Below are positions 1 to 13,000 of a DNA stretch of 64,000 nucleotides, one piece after another. A model generated the notes under the pieces. It saw nothing but the letters and a program-made list of their open reading frames with translations, ran no database searches and was not told the origin of the DNA. This stretch comes from Siniperca chuatsi (lineage: Eukaryota; Chordata; Actinopteri; Centrarchiformes; Sinipercidae). The first letter of the stretch is position 1, and each line of letters begins with the position of its first letter. The position numbers and the translations under genes are program-made. Location: assembly GCF_020085105.1 (NCBI RefSeq), contig NC_058052.1, positions 16,284,233 to 16,348,232 on the forward strand, given 5' to 3'.

Positions 1-59
1 TCACTCATCTGAGGTTCTGTGCTTCCCAGGCAGTTAGAAACTAAAACAAGACTTAGAGT

Positions 60-370
60 CTCCATGCAAGCGGCTGTACTACTTAGGCACAGCAGTGCTT
101 TGAGCTAAATGCTAACATGCACACAATGACAATGCTAACAAGCAGATCTTTAGAAGGTAAAGTTTATCATGTTCAACATCTTAGCTTAGTATGTTAGCAT
201 GCTAACATTTGCTAATTAGCACTAAGTACAGCTGAGGCTGATTGGAATGTCAGTAGTTATGCAGGTATTTGGTCGTAAACCAAATTAAACTTTTGACATG
301 ATGATTGCACTAGATGAAGGGTCAGGGGTCACCAAAGTTATTATAATTCATCCTGAGGGCAACATAGCTG
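60..370 (+). repeat. Dispersed repeat, copy 1 (GCTAAC-rich family)
   Basis: This block matches 31950-32300 in the same orientation along roughly 300 bases. Shared stretches include the AGGCACAGC-GTGCTTTGAG start, repeated GCTAACA and TTAGCATGCTAA words, and GGTATTTGGTC followed by a stretch ending in ATAATTCATCCTG or a near match. The two copies differ by substitutions and small indels, so they are old. Repeats of this style are common in percomorph genomes; I cannot assign a class. Confidence 0.75.
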
Positions 371-2173
371 TCTGTACCTGATTTAAGTATTCTCTTAAAG
401 CATCAAATCCCAAAAACTTAACCCACACATCCTAAATTGAAGGGGCATGCAGCCCGTGTTAATCAATATGACTTGTACGTATACTATTTCCCAATTTGGG
501 TTGCTAAACATGAAACACAAAGCATTTTTAATAAAGGTAATATTCTTGAGGTTTACAAACCTAAATGAAAAGTGCAGTTTTAAGTAAATAAAAAATGTAA
601 TAGTTAAACATCTTTCTACTTTCACCAGCCTCTTTGTAGTCCACAGTTGATGTATCATGAATGGCCCATGGCTACTAAACACTTATGTCTAGGCATCAAG
701 GGCGCCTGTTGATGACAGTAGCCAACATGTTTTGTTAATGAGCATCATGTGATCTTTACATTTCTCTGCCCTGCAGCCATTCCAGCCATCACAATTAGAT
801 TCCCTCTCTTTGCTTCACAAAGCATCAGACCGGGGAAAACCAAGCTCAAATGACTGACAGGGGAGTATTTTCCCCAGCTTTTATAAGGAGATTACCTGAA
901 ACCCCCTATGGCTCTGTGACTCTAGGATTACTCAGCCATTTTCTCTTTAACTGGCTCCAAAAATGAGATGAACATTGTTGGCCTGCCATGTTCTGCCCTC
1001 CTCTCTCTGGATCCCTGCTCTGTGACTGTCACACTACATCTGTCTGTGGGCTCATGGCCGTGGCCTGTGCCTGACTCCCAGTGCAGCAGCCTCAAGATTT
1101 TCACCTTAAAGGATGCGTAATGTTAATCATACTGCCATTTTGCTTAATTTCACTCACTGCTCTTAGTCTGATTAATGTCACTGAGGAAGAAGCAGGCTGA
1201 TTGCAGCAGCTGCAGAGCACTGTGTTAAAATGTGTCTGTATGGCTACATGTAGCATTCGTTTATAGCTGGAAGTACAAACTGAGGACAGTCGAGTTCAAA
1301 CCAACAGCATTATGCAGATTTGTTGCTTGCACACAGATCGTTTGTGAGTGTATAACTGTGTTGTAAAAAATCAGCACACTTGCGTCCCGCTTGGTGTATG
1401 TATCAAATACATGTGGATTAAGACATGCGTTGTTGCTTTCAAACACTGATTTATATCACATCCCAATGTCTGCATTGTGTTCAATTTAAATAACTTCCCC
1501 TCTCTTTATCTTTGCTCATAAACTTGATTGAACTCAGCTGAGAGATTAGATGACGCCCTGTCTCGTGAACGCTTTTTTTAAGAGGGCCTCAAAGACACTC
1601 TTTTCAGGATGAAATAAAGATGGCATCAGTTAATCCAGCATTTCATTTACAAGATACCATTCAGATTGTGTCTCTCTGGTGACTGGCTGAGACTGCAGCA
1701 GAGAGAGATACAGCATACAGGGCAGATACAGGCAGAAACTGTAGCAAACGCTCAGTAATGTATCAGACAACACTACCATTATCTGTGGGCCATCTGAACA
1801 CAGCAGAACAGAGATCAACGGCAAACTAATCCAGATCCAAGAACCTCCTCTTTGTGTTGTCTCTTAATCAATCCAGGTTACACATCTGAGGAAGAGCGGC
1901 AGCACAGAACTCACTTTTCCATCCTTATGAAGTCTTACTATCCAGTTTTAGAGTAAAGTTTAGGTTTAGGTAAGGGGGAAAAGGGCAAGTTATTCTCTTT
2001 TTATGCAGACGTAGACATACTGTAATAGTCTAATGCAATTAACAATCTGGACCACAGATTCACAGTGACATCACAAACCAATATAATAGCCCTGCAGTTA
2101 ATATTTAAATGTTTTTAAAGTTTTTGTTAAAATGGAGTCAGAGAGGTGTTGATTCAGCTCAATGATAATAGGT

Positions 2174-2385
2174 CTTTTTCACCGCATGTGATAGCAGGAA
2201 TAGCACATGTGAAATTAATAACATTAATTATGGCTGCACTGCATTTAGGTGTTCCAGTTCCAGGCCCCTGATATTATGTACGTGACTTACTGGGAGGCTT
2301 AAATGGAACAGAGCCATCGTTAATGTTATTAGTTACACCTGTGCTTTTCCTGCTATGACAAATCTAAAATGTCTGCTGTGAAAAA
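2174..2385. repeat. Inverted-repeat (MITE-like) element, diverged copy
   Basis: The element begins with CTTTTTCACCGCATGTGATA and ends with ATGTCTGCTGTGAAAAAG, which are imperfect inverted ends. The inner arms are also complementary: TAATAACATTAAT on the left against ATTAATGTTATTAG-like sequence on the right. The right half is nearly identical to 35128-35220, and the termini match the better preserved copy at 51118-51274. It looks like a non-autonomous DNA transposon relic with no coding capacity. Confidence 0.7.
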
Positions 2386-2984
2386 GCTCTATTTCGGAGG
2401 CCATACAGTACATAAAACAAGGACTTTCAACTGGTCTGGCGTCACCAAAAGAGTCTGTTCAGACAGCAAATCTAGTTTATCAAACATAAAGCTCTGTAAA
2501 TGATGTTACAATCTATATCATGATGCTGCTTGCCCATGAAACCACATGACTTCTAAAATATTGTTTTGTGTTTGCTAAAAAATTATATTGCCAATGCCCC
2601 ATTTTCTGAACATGTCAGAGACAGTGGAGCAGCACTTCTGAAGTAAATTTGGACACTTTCTACTACTATTTATGCAGTTAAACTTTAATTATTATGTTTC
2701 TAAAATACTATTACAAATCAGATTTGCAGCTCTGATAGATATCAACAGTTTAACCTGTCACTAGACTGATTGACGAGTATATATGAATAAAAAATTATGT
2801 CTGATATTCACACACAACTTTATAATTAAACTTGTAATTAAAAAGCAGTTTTCTGCATTGATTCTGCATATTTTGATTAACATTAAGCCATTTATGGATG
2901 AAATCCGAACAGCCATGTCACCAGATCCATCTCCATGACAACTGAGCAAACTCCATCCACTGATGAAGACCATGTGATATGATT

Positions 2985-3185
2985 GAAGGTTCTGGAGATT
3001 TGCTGCTTTTCTTTGTTTTATGTGACAGTAAACTAAATATTTTTAGATTTTGGACTGTTTGGATTTTTTTTTTTTCTTTTTTTTTTTTAACAATTTTCTG
3101 ACATTTTCTAGACAAAATGATTAATCGATTGATTGAAACATAATCCGCAGATCACTCGATAACGGAACTAATCCTTAGTTGCAGC
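2985..3185 (-). repeat. Dispersed repeat related to 50735-50960, opposite orientation
   Basis: Read on the minus strand, this block resembles 50735-50960. Shared words include TTTTCTGACATT, GATTAATCGAT, TTTGGACTGTT and TGCTTTTCT-TGTTTTAT. It contains a T-rich tract at 3066-3090. Class is not assigned. Confidence 0.65.
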
Positions 3186-3394
3186 CTAATTCAAACTGCC
3201 CCACACAGCAAACAAACTGTCCCACTGGAGCAAGCCGTGAGTGTGGGTGCAGGCGTCACGGGACATTTGAAGGTGCAGCATGTAAACACCAACTTAAAAT
3301 GCAAATACTGTAAGTCTGTGACGTATTCACACAAACACACACAAACAGTATCACACAGCAACAGGATTTCCGCTGAATAGTATCATCAAATAGG

Positions 3395-3395
<1 letters not shown>

Positions 3396-3461
<66 letters not shown>

Positions 3462-3462
3462 T
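3396..3462. repeat. (TC)n microsatellite in the SPOCK2 5' region
   Basis: About 67 bases of nearly pure TC dinucleotide with one interrupting G. It lies about 130 bases upstream of the SPOCK2 start codon, so it is in the promoter or the 5' UTR. Such GA/TC tracts can be length-polymorphic and can bind GAGA-type or polypyrimidine-binding factors; any regulatory effect here is inference. Confidence 0.95.
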
Positions 3463-3591
3463 TCTCCCAGAAGCAGAAGGAGCATCCTATAGGCTAATCA
3501 GTTGGTAGTTTCAGCCCAGCCTCAGCATCCTCCCCCTCCCAGAAGAGGAAAGCCGACAGCCGGTGTGTGCGAGGTGTTTTTGTCCGCTACC

Positions 3592-4009
3592 ATGGTGGAA
3601 ATTATGGATATCGTGTGCCTTCTCGTCCCGCTGGTGATACTCGCGGGGTCTACCTTCCAGACCGACGTAAAGAGCGTAAAAGAGGCGGATAAAACGGGGA
3701 ATTTCATGGAAGACGAGCAGTGGCTGTCCACCATTTCACAGTACAGCCGCAAGATCAAGCACTGGAATCGCTTCAGAGACGTAAGTCCGCCGTGTTGATT
3801 GAGAGATGCATGGTAATGCGGTATAAGATGCGCTGATGGGGAAACACGCACGGCCATTTAGAAACAGTAATAATAGTTATCACACACTTTCTTAGCCTGA
3901 TAAAACACACAAACTTGGTGCTGTTGTTGGAACATAGCACACACTGTAGAAGCACACACACACACTTTAGAATAAATGTTTCAGAACAAGATTCAAACAT
4001 AATCACTGT

Positions 4010-4078
<69 letters not shown>

Positions 4079-7000
4079 TAGGCCTATATAATGGAAATAG
4101 AAAATATATGAGGGATTGTGTTAAGGTGTTCACAGCATGCCTTATTTAGAATCTTTTTGAATCTTCGTGTACTAGTTTAGCCTGATTTTGTTTTTGTTTT
4201 TGAAGAATTACTCAAAATATATTTTGTATATTATATGTGAATTGGATAGTTTGGGATATAGGCAAAGGTAGATGGTTGTCCTAATGCCAAACACTGACTG
4301 GATGTTTTACTTTTCTCCTGAAAATTCTGGGTGTCTAAAGTGATATTTAATCGGTGCGCTTCCATGAGAGGAAACAAGCTTTACCTGGAATGCTAGGTCA
4401 CAATAAAGCTTTGCAAACACAAACCATATATAGGCTACTGCTCTTCCCACTTTTAGTGTATGGGCCCTTGGTTAATTATAAGCAATTAATGTTTTAGTCC
4501 CACTTGCGCAGCAGGAGCAGTATAGACCTACTCCATCATACTGCCCTTAATATGGGTTACTTCAGACGAGTCCCAGGAGATTTCACAAACAAGAGAATTA
4601 AGCAATTAGAGCAGAGGGGCGGTGATTGATTGATGTGCATATTCACCTACGGAACAGACTGAACTGGGCTGCAGGGATTGATTAAAGCCTGCAGGATATG
4701 CACAGCGATATATTGGTGTGTCTGTGGATGTATGGATGTAGTTCTGCCTCCAGCTCTGTGAAATTATTACGAATGATCCCAACAGGATTTGGACAATAGT
4801 GCAGTTGGATTATGTTCCATATAACTGGGTTTAGTGGGTTTTAATTGATCCTGGGTGGTTACTAGCACTTGATAGGTAGCATTATTGGATTTGAAATGTG
4901 AGCAGTTTGCTTCAGCTTGAGCATCTGTATGTGAACAAAGCCATATCTTTTCATGAGGAGAAGATACCATACCATAAATAATAACCATCGCAGAGAGGCT
5001 GTGGTGTCATTTTTGATCCTCATTCATACGCCTCCTTAAATCACAGGTCATGGACGTCCATGAAGAAAAGGTCCCTGAAAATTGGCAGGCGCCCCTCTTG
5101 GGGACAGATTACTTTCACTGTGATTACTTAAAGAGAATGTCCTCTGGAACTATACTTAGGGAAGTAATGAAATTGTGGGCATGGAAAGATTAAGTCAGAA
5201 TTATTGTGGGATTATAACTCACTGGATGCTGCTCTATATTTACACAGCTTTGATCCAAAATGTTAGTTAGAGCAGCAACTTCACTCTGAATTCAGCACAG
5301 CATGATTGGCTGTGAGTGAATAAAAGCACAAACACACACATGGAATATGTGGAGCATCCCAAGATATAAACGGTTCAGGGAAAGTGGGATCATCTTCTTA
5401 ACATTGCTTAAGGGGTTGCCATCCAGTATGAAGATGTCACTTGCTCTGTTTTCCCCTTTTTTCCTCAATTTAACATCAAAGCTGCGTGTAACACAAACAG
5501 CCCCTACAGTTCCACACTGTATCTCTTTCATGATCGTTATTCCCAGGAGTGATCGCCCAGATGTGTGAGTGTGTATGCGTGCACTTGCAAGCGCATAAGC
5601 GTGATTTTTGCAGGGCTGTTGCATCTGTGCGTGTTTGTGCGAGTGCGTTAAAGGGCAGGAGTGGTGGTGTCTCTGGTGATGATGATGATGGCAGGAGAAA
5701 CATCAGAGAAGCGAACCACTGAACCTCCCGGGGGAATCGCCAATAGAAACCACTTTGATTTCAACTTGATGCCGTAGCAACAGCAGTCTCTGTGTCATGG
5801 TGTTGAAATGGAGCATCTATCACTGAGGGTTTGATGACTCTATCCCCATCACCAGTCCTGCTTCAGGGTGGTGGTTTTATATCATTCAAACTGTAAACTT
5901 CTTCAACTGAAACCAACTAGTATTTTCTTGATGAATCTTAATGAGAGCTGCTGAATAGTGAATATAATGAACATTTAAATGGTGTTGCTTCATGTTGGTC
6001 TTTGAGCTAAAGGAAAATCTGAACTAGAAAATGAGCAGTTCAGTCTCTGGGAATTATCTGGTTGATGTATAAAGGACTGGCAATGACACAGTTATAGGTA
6101 TTCAGATTACACAAATTGATGTTGACTTCTGAGAGGTGAGTGTTGAATATTAATCCAACACTGGAAAGCAAAAATCAAAGCTGCACTACATGAAAGACGA
6201 GCGCTTTCATTCACCCTTTTGCATGTACACAAACAAACACAGATGCACGCTATCCCTCACACACATAAACACACACACTACATAGGCTGCAGAACGTACA
6301 CCATGAATATTTCATATTTATTCTCTTACAAAATGTAAAAGCAGACTCAGGATAAGAGGCTCTTTCACTACTAATAAAAATAGCTCCCACACTTCAATTT
6401 AATCTATGTCACAGGAAGACAAGGCGATTAGATTTAACAGTTACAGTCAACAAATAATAGAATGGGATACCTTCAATCCTTTAATCTGACAGGTGCACTC
6501 AACATTTCATTCCACTAATGCACCAAATCCAGGGGGGGAGAAAACAGGGGAGCAGGAAAGGCAGTCATGGTAACTGAATGCAGAGTTGTTATTTTTACCC
6601 AAAGACTGACATCCTTGGTGTCATTTGCTCAATTCTTATCAGACATTAGTCACTTTTAGTTCAAATCAAAGCGGGTACAACATGGAATTGTTTATTAATG
6701 TCTTTATTTTGCGCTGATGTTAATCCGTCATTATGGATTTCTGACTAGAGAGGGTGACCAACCCGAAAGTTCTTACTAATAATGAACCTTCAGTGTGGTG
6801 TTCAAAATAGAATTAGACAGCTTTATAATGGACAATTAAAAGATGGAGACATAAAGTAGCTAGAAAAAATAGAACAATACAGCTCGTTGTTCATCGTGTA
6901 CTCATTTTTATTTTAAGCACCATTTTTGAGAACAGACGCTGAATAAAATTAGTTTGGCGCACAGAAATTCAGAGACTCAATTACAGGGACAATTAGATGT

Positions 7001-10000
7001 CAACTGGGATCATCCCACCAGTCGAGGTTCTGTCTATTTTCATTTCAGTATGAAAATAAATGGCTTGAGACTACTGCATGTTATGCACAGCAGATCCAAT
7101 TTGGTTTGTCTACTAAAGGCAAATCAACAGTAAATTCAATTTTTTGCTCAACTTCCCTTGTAAAAATGATACAGTCCATGAAATCGGCAAGCCATGAAAT
7201 TGGTCTGATGTTTTATTCCTGTTGATTTAAGATACACTTCAGATATGTGCCTGAAAATGGCTGATGATTAGTAGGAGCAATACAAGTTCACCCAGTAGGA
7301 GGCTGTTTATTGTCGGCATCCATCACGCATGCCAGTATGAACATGGCAGAAAGGGCTCAGTGTTTCTGCTTCCCATCCAGCGCTGTCTGTGCCTGGTAAA
7401 TCCTTATCTTAAAAACGCATGCCTCTACAATCAGGCAGCTCTGGACCACCCTGTACCAATCCTGCCTGCATCTGTTATCCATTCACTTTATTTTTAAGGA
7501 ATAAAAATGCCAGCACAAAAACATCAGATCCCTTGTGGAAGCCAGTAGATTAAATATGCAGAATGGTGGAAGCACTTGCGGCAGGTTCTGGCAATCTGGC
7601 AAGAACATTTGGCCGGAGGTTTACCTTAGCTGCTTATACTCCCTTGCCTGATTTTAGCCTCTCGTCCTCTTAAACTGGCAACTGTCCAGCAGAATTTTAA
7701 CACTTTGTGATTGTGGGTGCACCTGCCAGTGCTCCTTTTTTATCATTTCACCATACCATACGAAACATAATTGTGGATAATGGCATCTGTAACACTGGAG
7801 CCAAATACTCCATTAAAGACTATCCACATGAACAATGAATTATCATCACTAGCCTTGTGCTCAGTCTGGCTTTCCTATCGCACAGCCACTCGAATACCCC
7901 ATGCTCTCTGATGTTAGAATAGGCTGCTGTTGATGCATTAATGCTATGAATGATGATAACAGCTTATCAGAAACCCATTACTCTATCTAGTCATGCTTTG
8001 TTCCGTCCTTATCATACTCCAGATTCTCTATGAGGCTGCAAATGTCCAGAGCTCTGTTGGTAATGCAGATGGAGCGCATGTCGAACACCAACACCAGTTT
8101 TGGGAGAGATGGTCTTGTTGTTCAGGGTTTGGATGGACTACTGGTGCATTGTGGGGTGTCTTGGCTGGTTACCAGAGGCCTAGGTGGGCTATAATTGAGT
8201 AGAGGGAAAAAAAGAGAAGAAACAGCCTTTCATCGTGCCCTGCTTGCATGGCTACAGCTGCTTCCCACTGCAGTACAATAGCCACAGCTGAAGGGCACAG
8301 GTGCCGCAGAGACAGGGAGAGGATTTTCTAAGTAGTGAAGAAAGGTAGTAAATATCAAATTCAGATGCAGATGCAATTGTATACAAAATTGAATAAATGC
8401 ATCTTCATCCAGAACTCTCCATACAGTTGTGACTAATGCAGAAAATAATCCCTTTGTACAATACTCTTCCTTACAGATACTAGAAATCCCTGACTGCCAG
8501 CAGTTGCATTTCAGCATTTCACATGCATGACTTCCCGGAGTGACCTGCTTCTGTGTTGGCTACACCCAGGAGTCGGTATGCCAAATAGGCTGTTTACTGC
8601 AGAGAACACCTGCCATCCAGGAATCTGCCTGTAATGAGCTCTTTGTGGGATACCTCCAGTGTCCTCCTGTAGTTAGAAAATCTGTATATACAGCAAATAG
8701 CCAAACTATCAGGGACAGTAAAAGCCCCCAAATAGTTTGAATGGTGTATCAGAGTGATGGTAATTTGTATGAATTCAGATGCAAAACAGGACGGTTTAAA
8801 ACTCAAAAAATTGCATTTGTTTCATGATTTCCAAATGCACTACACCTCTTAAATTATTATGAGACTGTGTATGGCTTTTGAGATTGTGTAAGGCAGGTTC
8901 AATAAATCACACCTTTTTTTCTTTTAAAACTAACAGTGACTCTAAGTGGCAGTGGCTGTCCCTACAGTAAATGCCACCCAAGTGTTATTACCTTTGGGCT
9001 TGAGCCAGACTTGAGTCACAGCCGGTGAGAGATCAGCTCCCGTGGTAGTAGCTGATACAAGAGAATTTGATTAGAAAAAGTTACAAGTGGTTGAAAATAA
9101 CAGCGCAAATCCAGATGTTTTACCACCTGAGAGCACCTGAGAGTGAGAAAGCGCTCGCTGTAATCAAAATCAGAAAAACTCACACACACAATCAGATGCA
9201 CACATAGAAACCCACAGTGTTTGGAGTGGCGATGTTTTGAAAGGAGCTGGAGTTCATTTATTGTCCAATCATAGCTTAGCAACTGTCACTAGGCACAGCA
9301 GGTCAAGCTTTGGATTTCTCCACATGTTGAAGCAGTGTCCATAAAAGAAAAATGTGTTTGGATAGTGGTTCCTTTTTTTACCCTCTCCAAAACCAAAAAT
9401 ACAAAAGCAAAAGTGTAAGGAATGGATTAAACGGTGTGTTTGTCTCCTCTATTGTAAAGCTGCAACCAATAGCATGTCAGGCTAACTAGCTTACTACGTA
9501 CAGTAGTAACCTAACCCGGCCCTCCTTCCAAGGCCAGTGGCATTTCATACTACATTTACATTACATTACAGTTTACGAGTGGTACTTCCAGTAGTATTTC
9601 CCCATTGTGGATGTGGTTCTGGATGCTGCTATATTAGAGAGTAGACTAACGTTAGCAGCTCTGCCCTGCTCTTTATTAGATTTGGGACAGTTTACACTCC
9701 AGCTAAGCTTGTTATCCAAGCTAGCGTTGCTTTCGCCAAATGGTTAGTCACCAACCTAAAGTCTTTTCTCTAATGTTGAAAGTGAAACATACTTTTTGAA
9801 AATACGAACAATAAAGCATAAATCTCTGTCTTGCTTGTTCAAGTATATAAGCAGCTAAGCGGCGTTATATCTGATCAGTCTGATCCTAACATTTTTCTTT
9901 ATAATTATTACACTACGACTAACTAGCTCTACATTGCAATACCTGAAGAATTGTGTTTCTTAATTTCCGTGTCTTAACGACATATCAAACAGTTCTCATT

Positions 10001-13000
10001 TCATCAGCAAAATGAGAATCTGCTCCAAGGACATCAAGGACAAATCAAGGACCCAATGTTTCAAAAATCACAATGAATTGATGGCAAATCATTATATATA
10101 ATCAAATACGTTTGTGATTTTGAAAAATATTAGCCACTTTTAGGATGTTTAAAAGAACTTGTAGCATACAAATGATACAAAAATGAATACAGTAATCATG
10201 TGAATCTATTTTGAAGGGATTTTAGCAGCATTAGATATGAGTAAGCTTGATGACTTGACTTGTTAGGCACCAGAAATGACAGCCAGTCTGTCTTTTCCAC
10301 AAGACAAGCCAGGTTTCAGTCCACTTTTGCTGCTGATCTGGTTTTGACTCTTTTTTCGATTACATTGTTTCAGACTCCCCTGTCTCAAATCATTGGCTGA
10401 TTCTTATCCTTCTTGTAGCCCCTACCAAGGCAACTTCATTGATTTTCCATTGTTGTACATCTGTTTTTCAGTTGAGCTTGTTTTTTCGGTGAAGGTTCTC
10501 GCTGTTTATACCAGATTCTCCTGTGAGTTGCAGACTATTTTCTTATTCCCTGCAGGGCCCTGAGGGCCACAAGGGCTGATTTTATTTATAGATAGTGAGT
10601 ACAGGGCTGGCATGAGTGCACAGAGACTTTGTGGACTAAGTGTGATTTTTATAGCTGTATCTGTGTGTGTGTGCCTGTTGTGTGTGCATGCTGTATGTTT
10701 TGCAAAACAATAAGGACAAAGCAAGAAAGTTTAAGGACGCAACACTGCAAATTTCTGTCAAATTCAGTGAAACTCATCCATTTTTCATCCTGTACCTCTG
10801 AATGTGTGTCCAGTCAAATGGAAAAAGCAATTCACCATTTACATAATTGAGTGCAATTTTCAGCCAGGTTTTGTATTTGACCTTTCATCCATCCTTTGTT
10901 GTCACAGTATTTCTGAAATCACTCATCTCTACTTGAGTGTGAATAGTGACATTACAGCCTTCTTGAACAAGGCAGGCAATTATAATGTAAAATGCACAAT
11001 ATCTATAGTATTTAAGTATTAAGTATATCAGAGATTACTCATGTTTGAACCAGTAAGGAGAAGTGCAATACAGACAATATGTCTATTCATCTCTCAAAGT
11101 ATGTTTTAAGAAAGAAATCTGCAAACTGAAGCAGAAATATGTAAATTATTCATTCTAGATTAGACTCTCAGTCGGGCCAATGCTCTCTGTTGTAATTGCT
11201 TTTTTTGTGCAACCTGGTGCATCTATTGTATCATGCACACAATCTGCATTTGGAAGTGCATTCATTTCACATGTGATCTTAGTTATATGCAGACACAAAT
11301 CTGACCACAATCTGGATTTTGCAAGGAGCATCATTTTCTCCATTCCCTGTTGAAATGCTCCCATGGTACACAGTGAAAAATCATGCCGGAAAACGAGTCA
11401 GTGTTGCAGAGACTCAAACTTCCCTGCTTTAAGGTCCACAATCATAGTGTTTCCTATTTGTGTTTTCTGGTTTAATGTCTACCTGTTTTGAAATACTGTG
11501 GGAAAAGCACAGACAGTACCTCTGTAAGTACTTCTCTAGATGCCCTAGATACTTAAAAGACTTGCACTACAAATGCAAATAGGGGACATTTTAACTTTTA
11601 TTTATTGAATCCTTCATTTAAACAGGTAGTCTCATTGAGACCAAGATCTCTTTTTCAAGATAGACCCATGCACAAGAATAAACATAATACAGTAAAAGCA
11701 CAGAGAAACACACAATTTACATACACAATATACAGTGGTTTCACATTAAAGAAAACCGTTGCAAGTATAGTGCAATGTATAATGTAGTGCAGTGTATAAT
11801 GTTTTGAAAGGTTCAAAAGAAATGAGAGATTTTAATTTCCAAACTTCATGTTACTTGTTCCATTTGTCAGGAGCATAGTATTCGACACTTAGTTTATCTT
11901 ATACTTATACCAACATGTTACTTAATTTATTTCGGACCTGTTTATAGTTTAAATTATCGTTTTCTCCTGTGTGCACTGACGTAAAGAAGAGCTACTGGAA
12001 CAAAGTATCAATAAAGTATTTCTGATTTCTGATTCTGATTAAAACCAGTTTTTCCAAGCTCCGTTTGAACTGAGGGATTATTAGAAACAGGAACACGCTG
12101 TAATACTGAAGCCAAGCTTGCAGTCACTAGACCTTCAGCAGGGCAAATGTTTGACAAATCTCAAAGCTCATAATGGCATCAAATAGAGCACACCTGTGTT
12201 TTTACGTACAGGTACACATGGGAAATGCAGTTTACAATTGTGGTCCCCAGAGTCGAAATACATCAAAGGCTCTGCAGATACAACAATATGGAAATACACA
12301 TGAAAGATTCATCCACCAGACTCAATAACATAATGTCTACGTTTAAACCCACAGGGTGTAGAGAGTCTAATGTGTGTATCAAAGGGCGGAGGTGGCGTTT
12401 CATGACACAATGATACAATGGTTTTATCATACAATGAAGTAAAAAAAAAAAAAAGAGTCAAATATATAAACTATATACTAAAACTATGATAAAAGTGGTT
12501 ATTGTGCTTTACTGTTTTATTTTGACTGATGTTTAATTCTAGTGTCTTTTTAGGAGAAACTGTAAATAAAAATATTACCCCAAAAACAATGTTGGCAGCA
12601 TATTTTATTAGCCCTGAGTAGTGTCTGCAGGTATTCCTTTGAAGCTACATACAACCCCAGAAACCTTCATACATAAGGTATGCAGACTGTATAACTCGGG
12701 TCAAGCCACTCACTGCTGCTCCTTAAGGAAAACAGAAGCATCATTTTGGGTAAGAGAAATACATTTTTTCTTCTTTCCTCCGAACACCTCAGATTTATCA
12801 TGCGACTCCTAGTGGGAACCGCTGTTCTAAATCATTGCTTCATTCCCACCCTTATTTTGTCCCATCAATCTGGTTCCCAAATGTACTAACCCCCGCTTCA
12901 CCTTTTACTTACCCAGTCCTCCCAGCTCTCTTACATAAGGCTTGCTCTTCACTCTGTCCTGTAAGGTAGGCAGACCAGACTCTCAGCGTTTGATGCTCTG

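Larger units (their letters stand above)
1..3395. other. Upstream flank of SPOCK2, no gene seen
   Basis: No convincing coding exon is visible on either strand; the open frames are short and lack recognisable domains. The stretch holds three dispersed repeat copies, annotated separately: about 60-370, 2174-2385 and 2985-3185. The last few hundred bases before the SPOCK2 start codon must contain its promoter and 5' UTR, but I see no clear TATA box. Confidence 0.6.
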
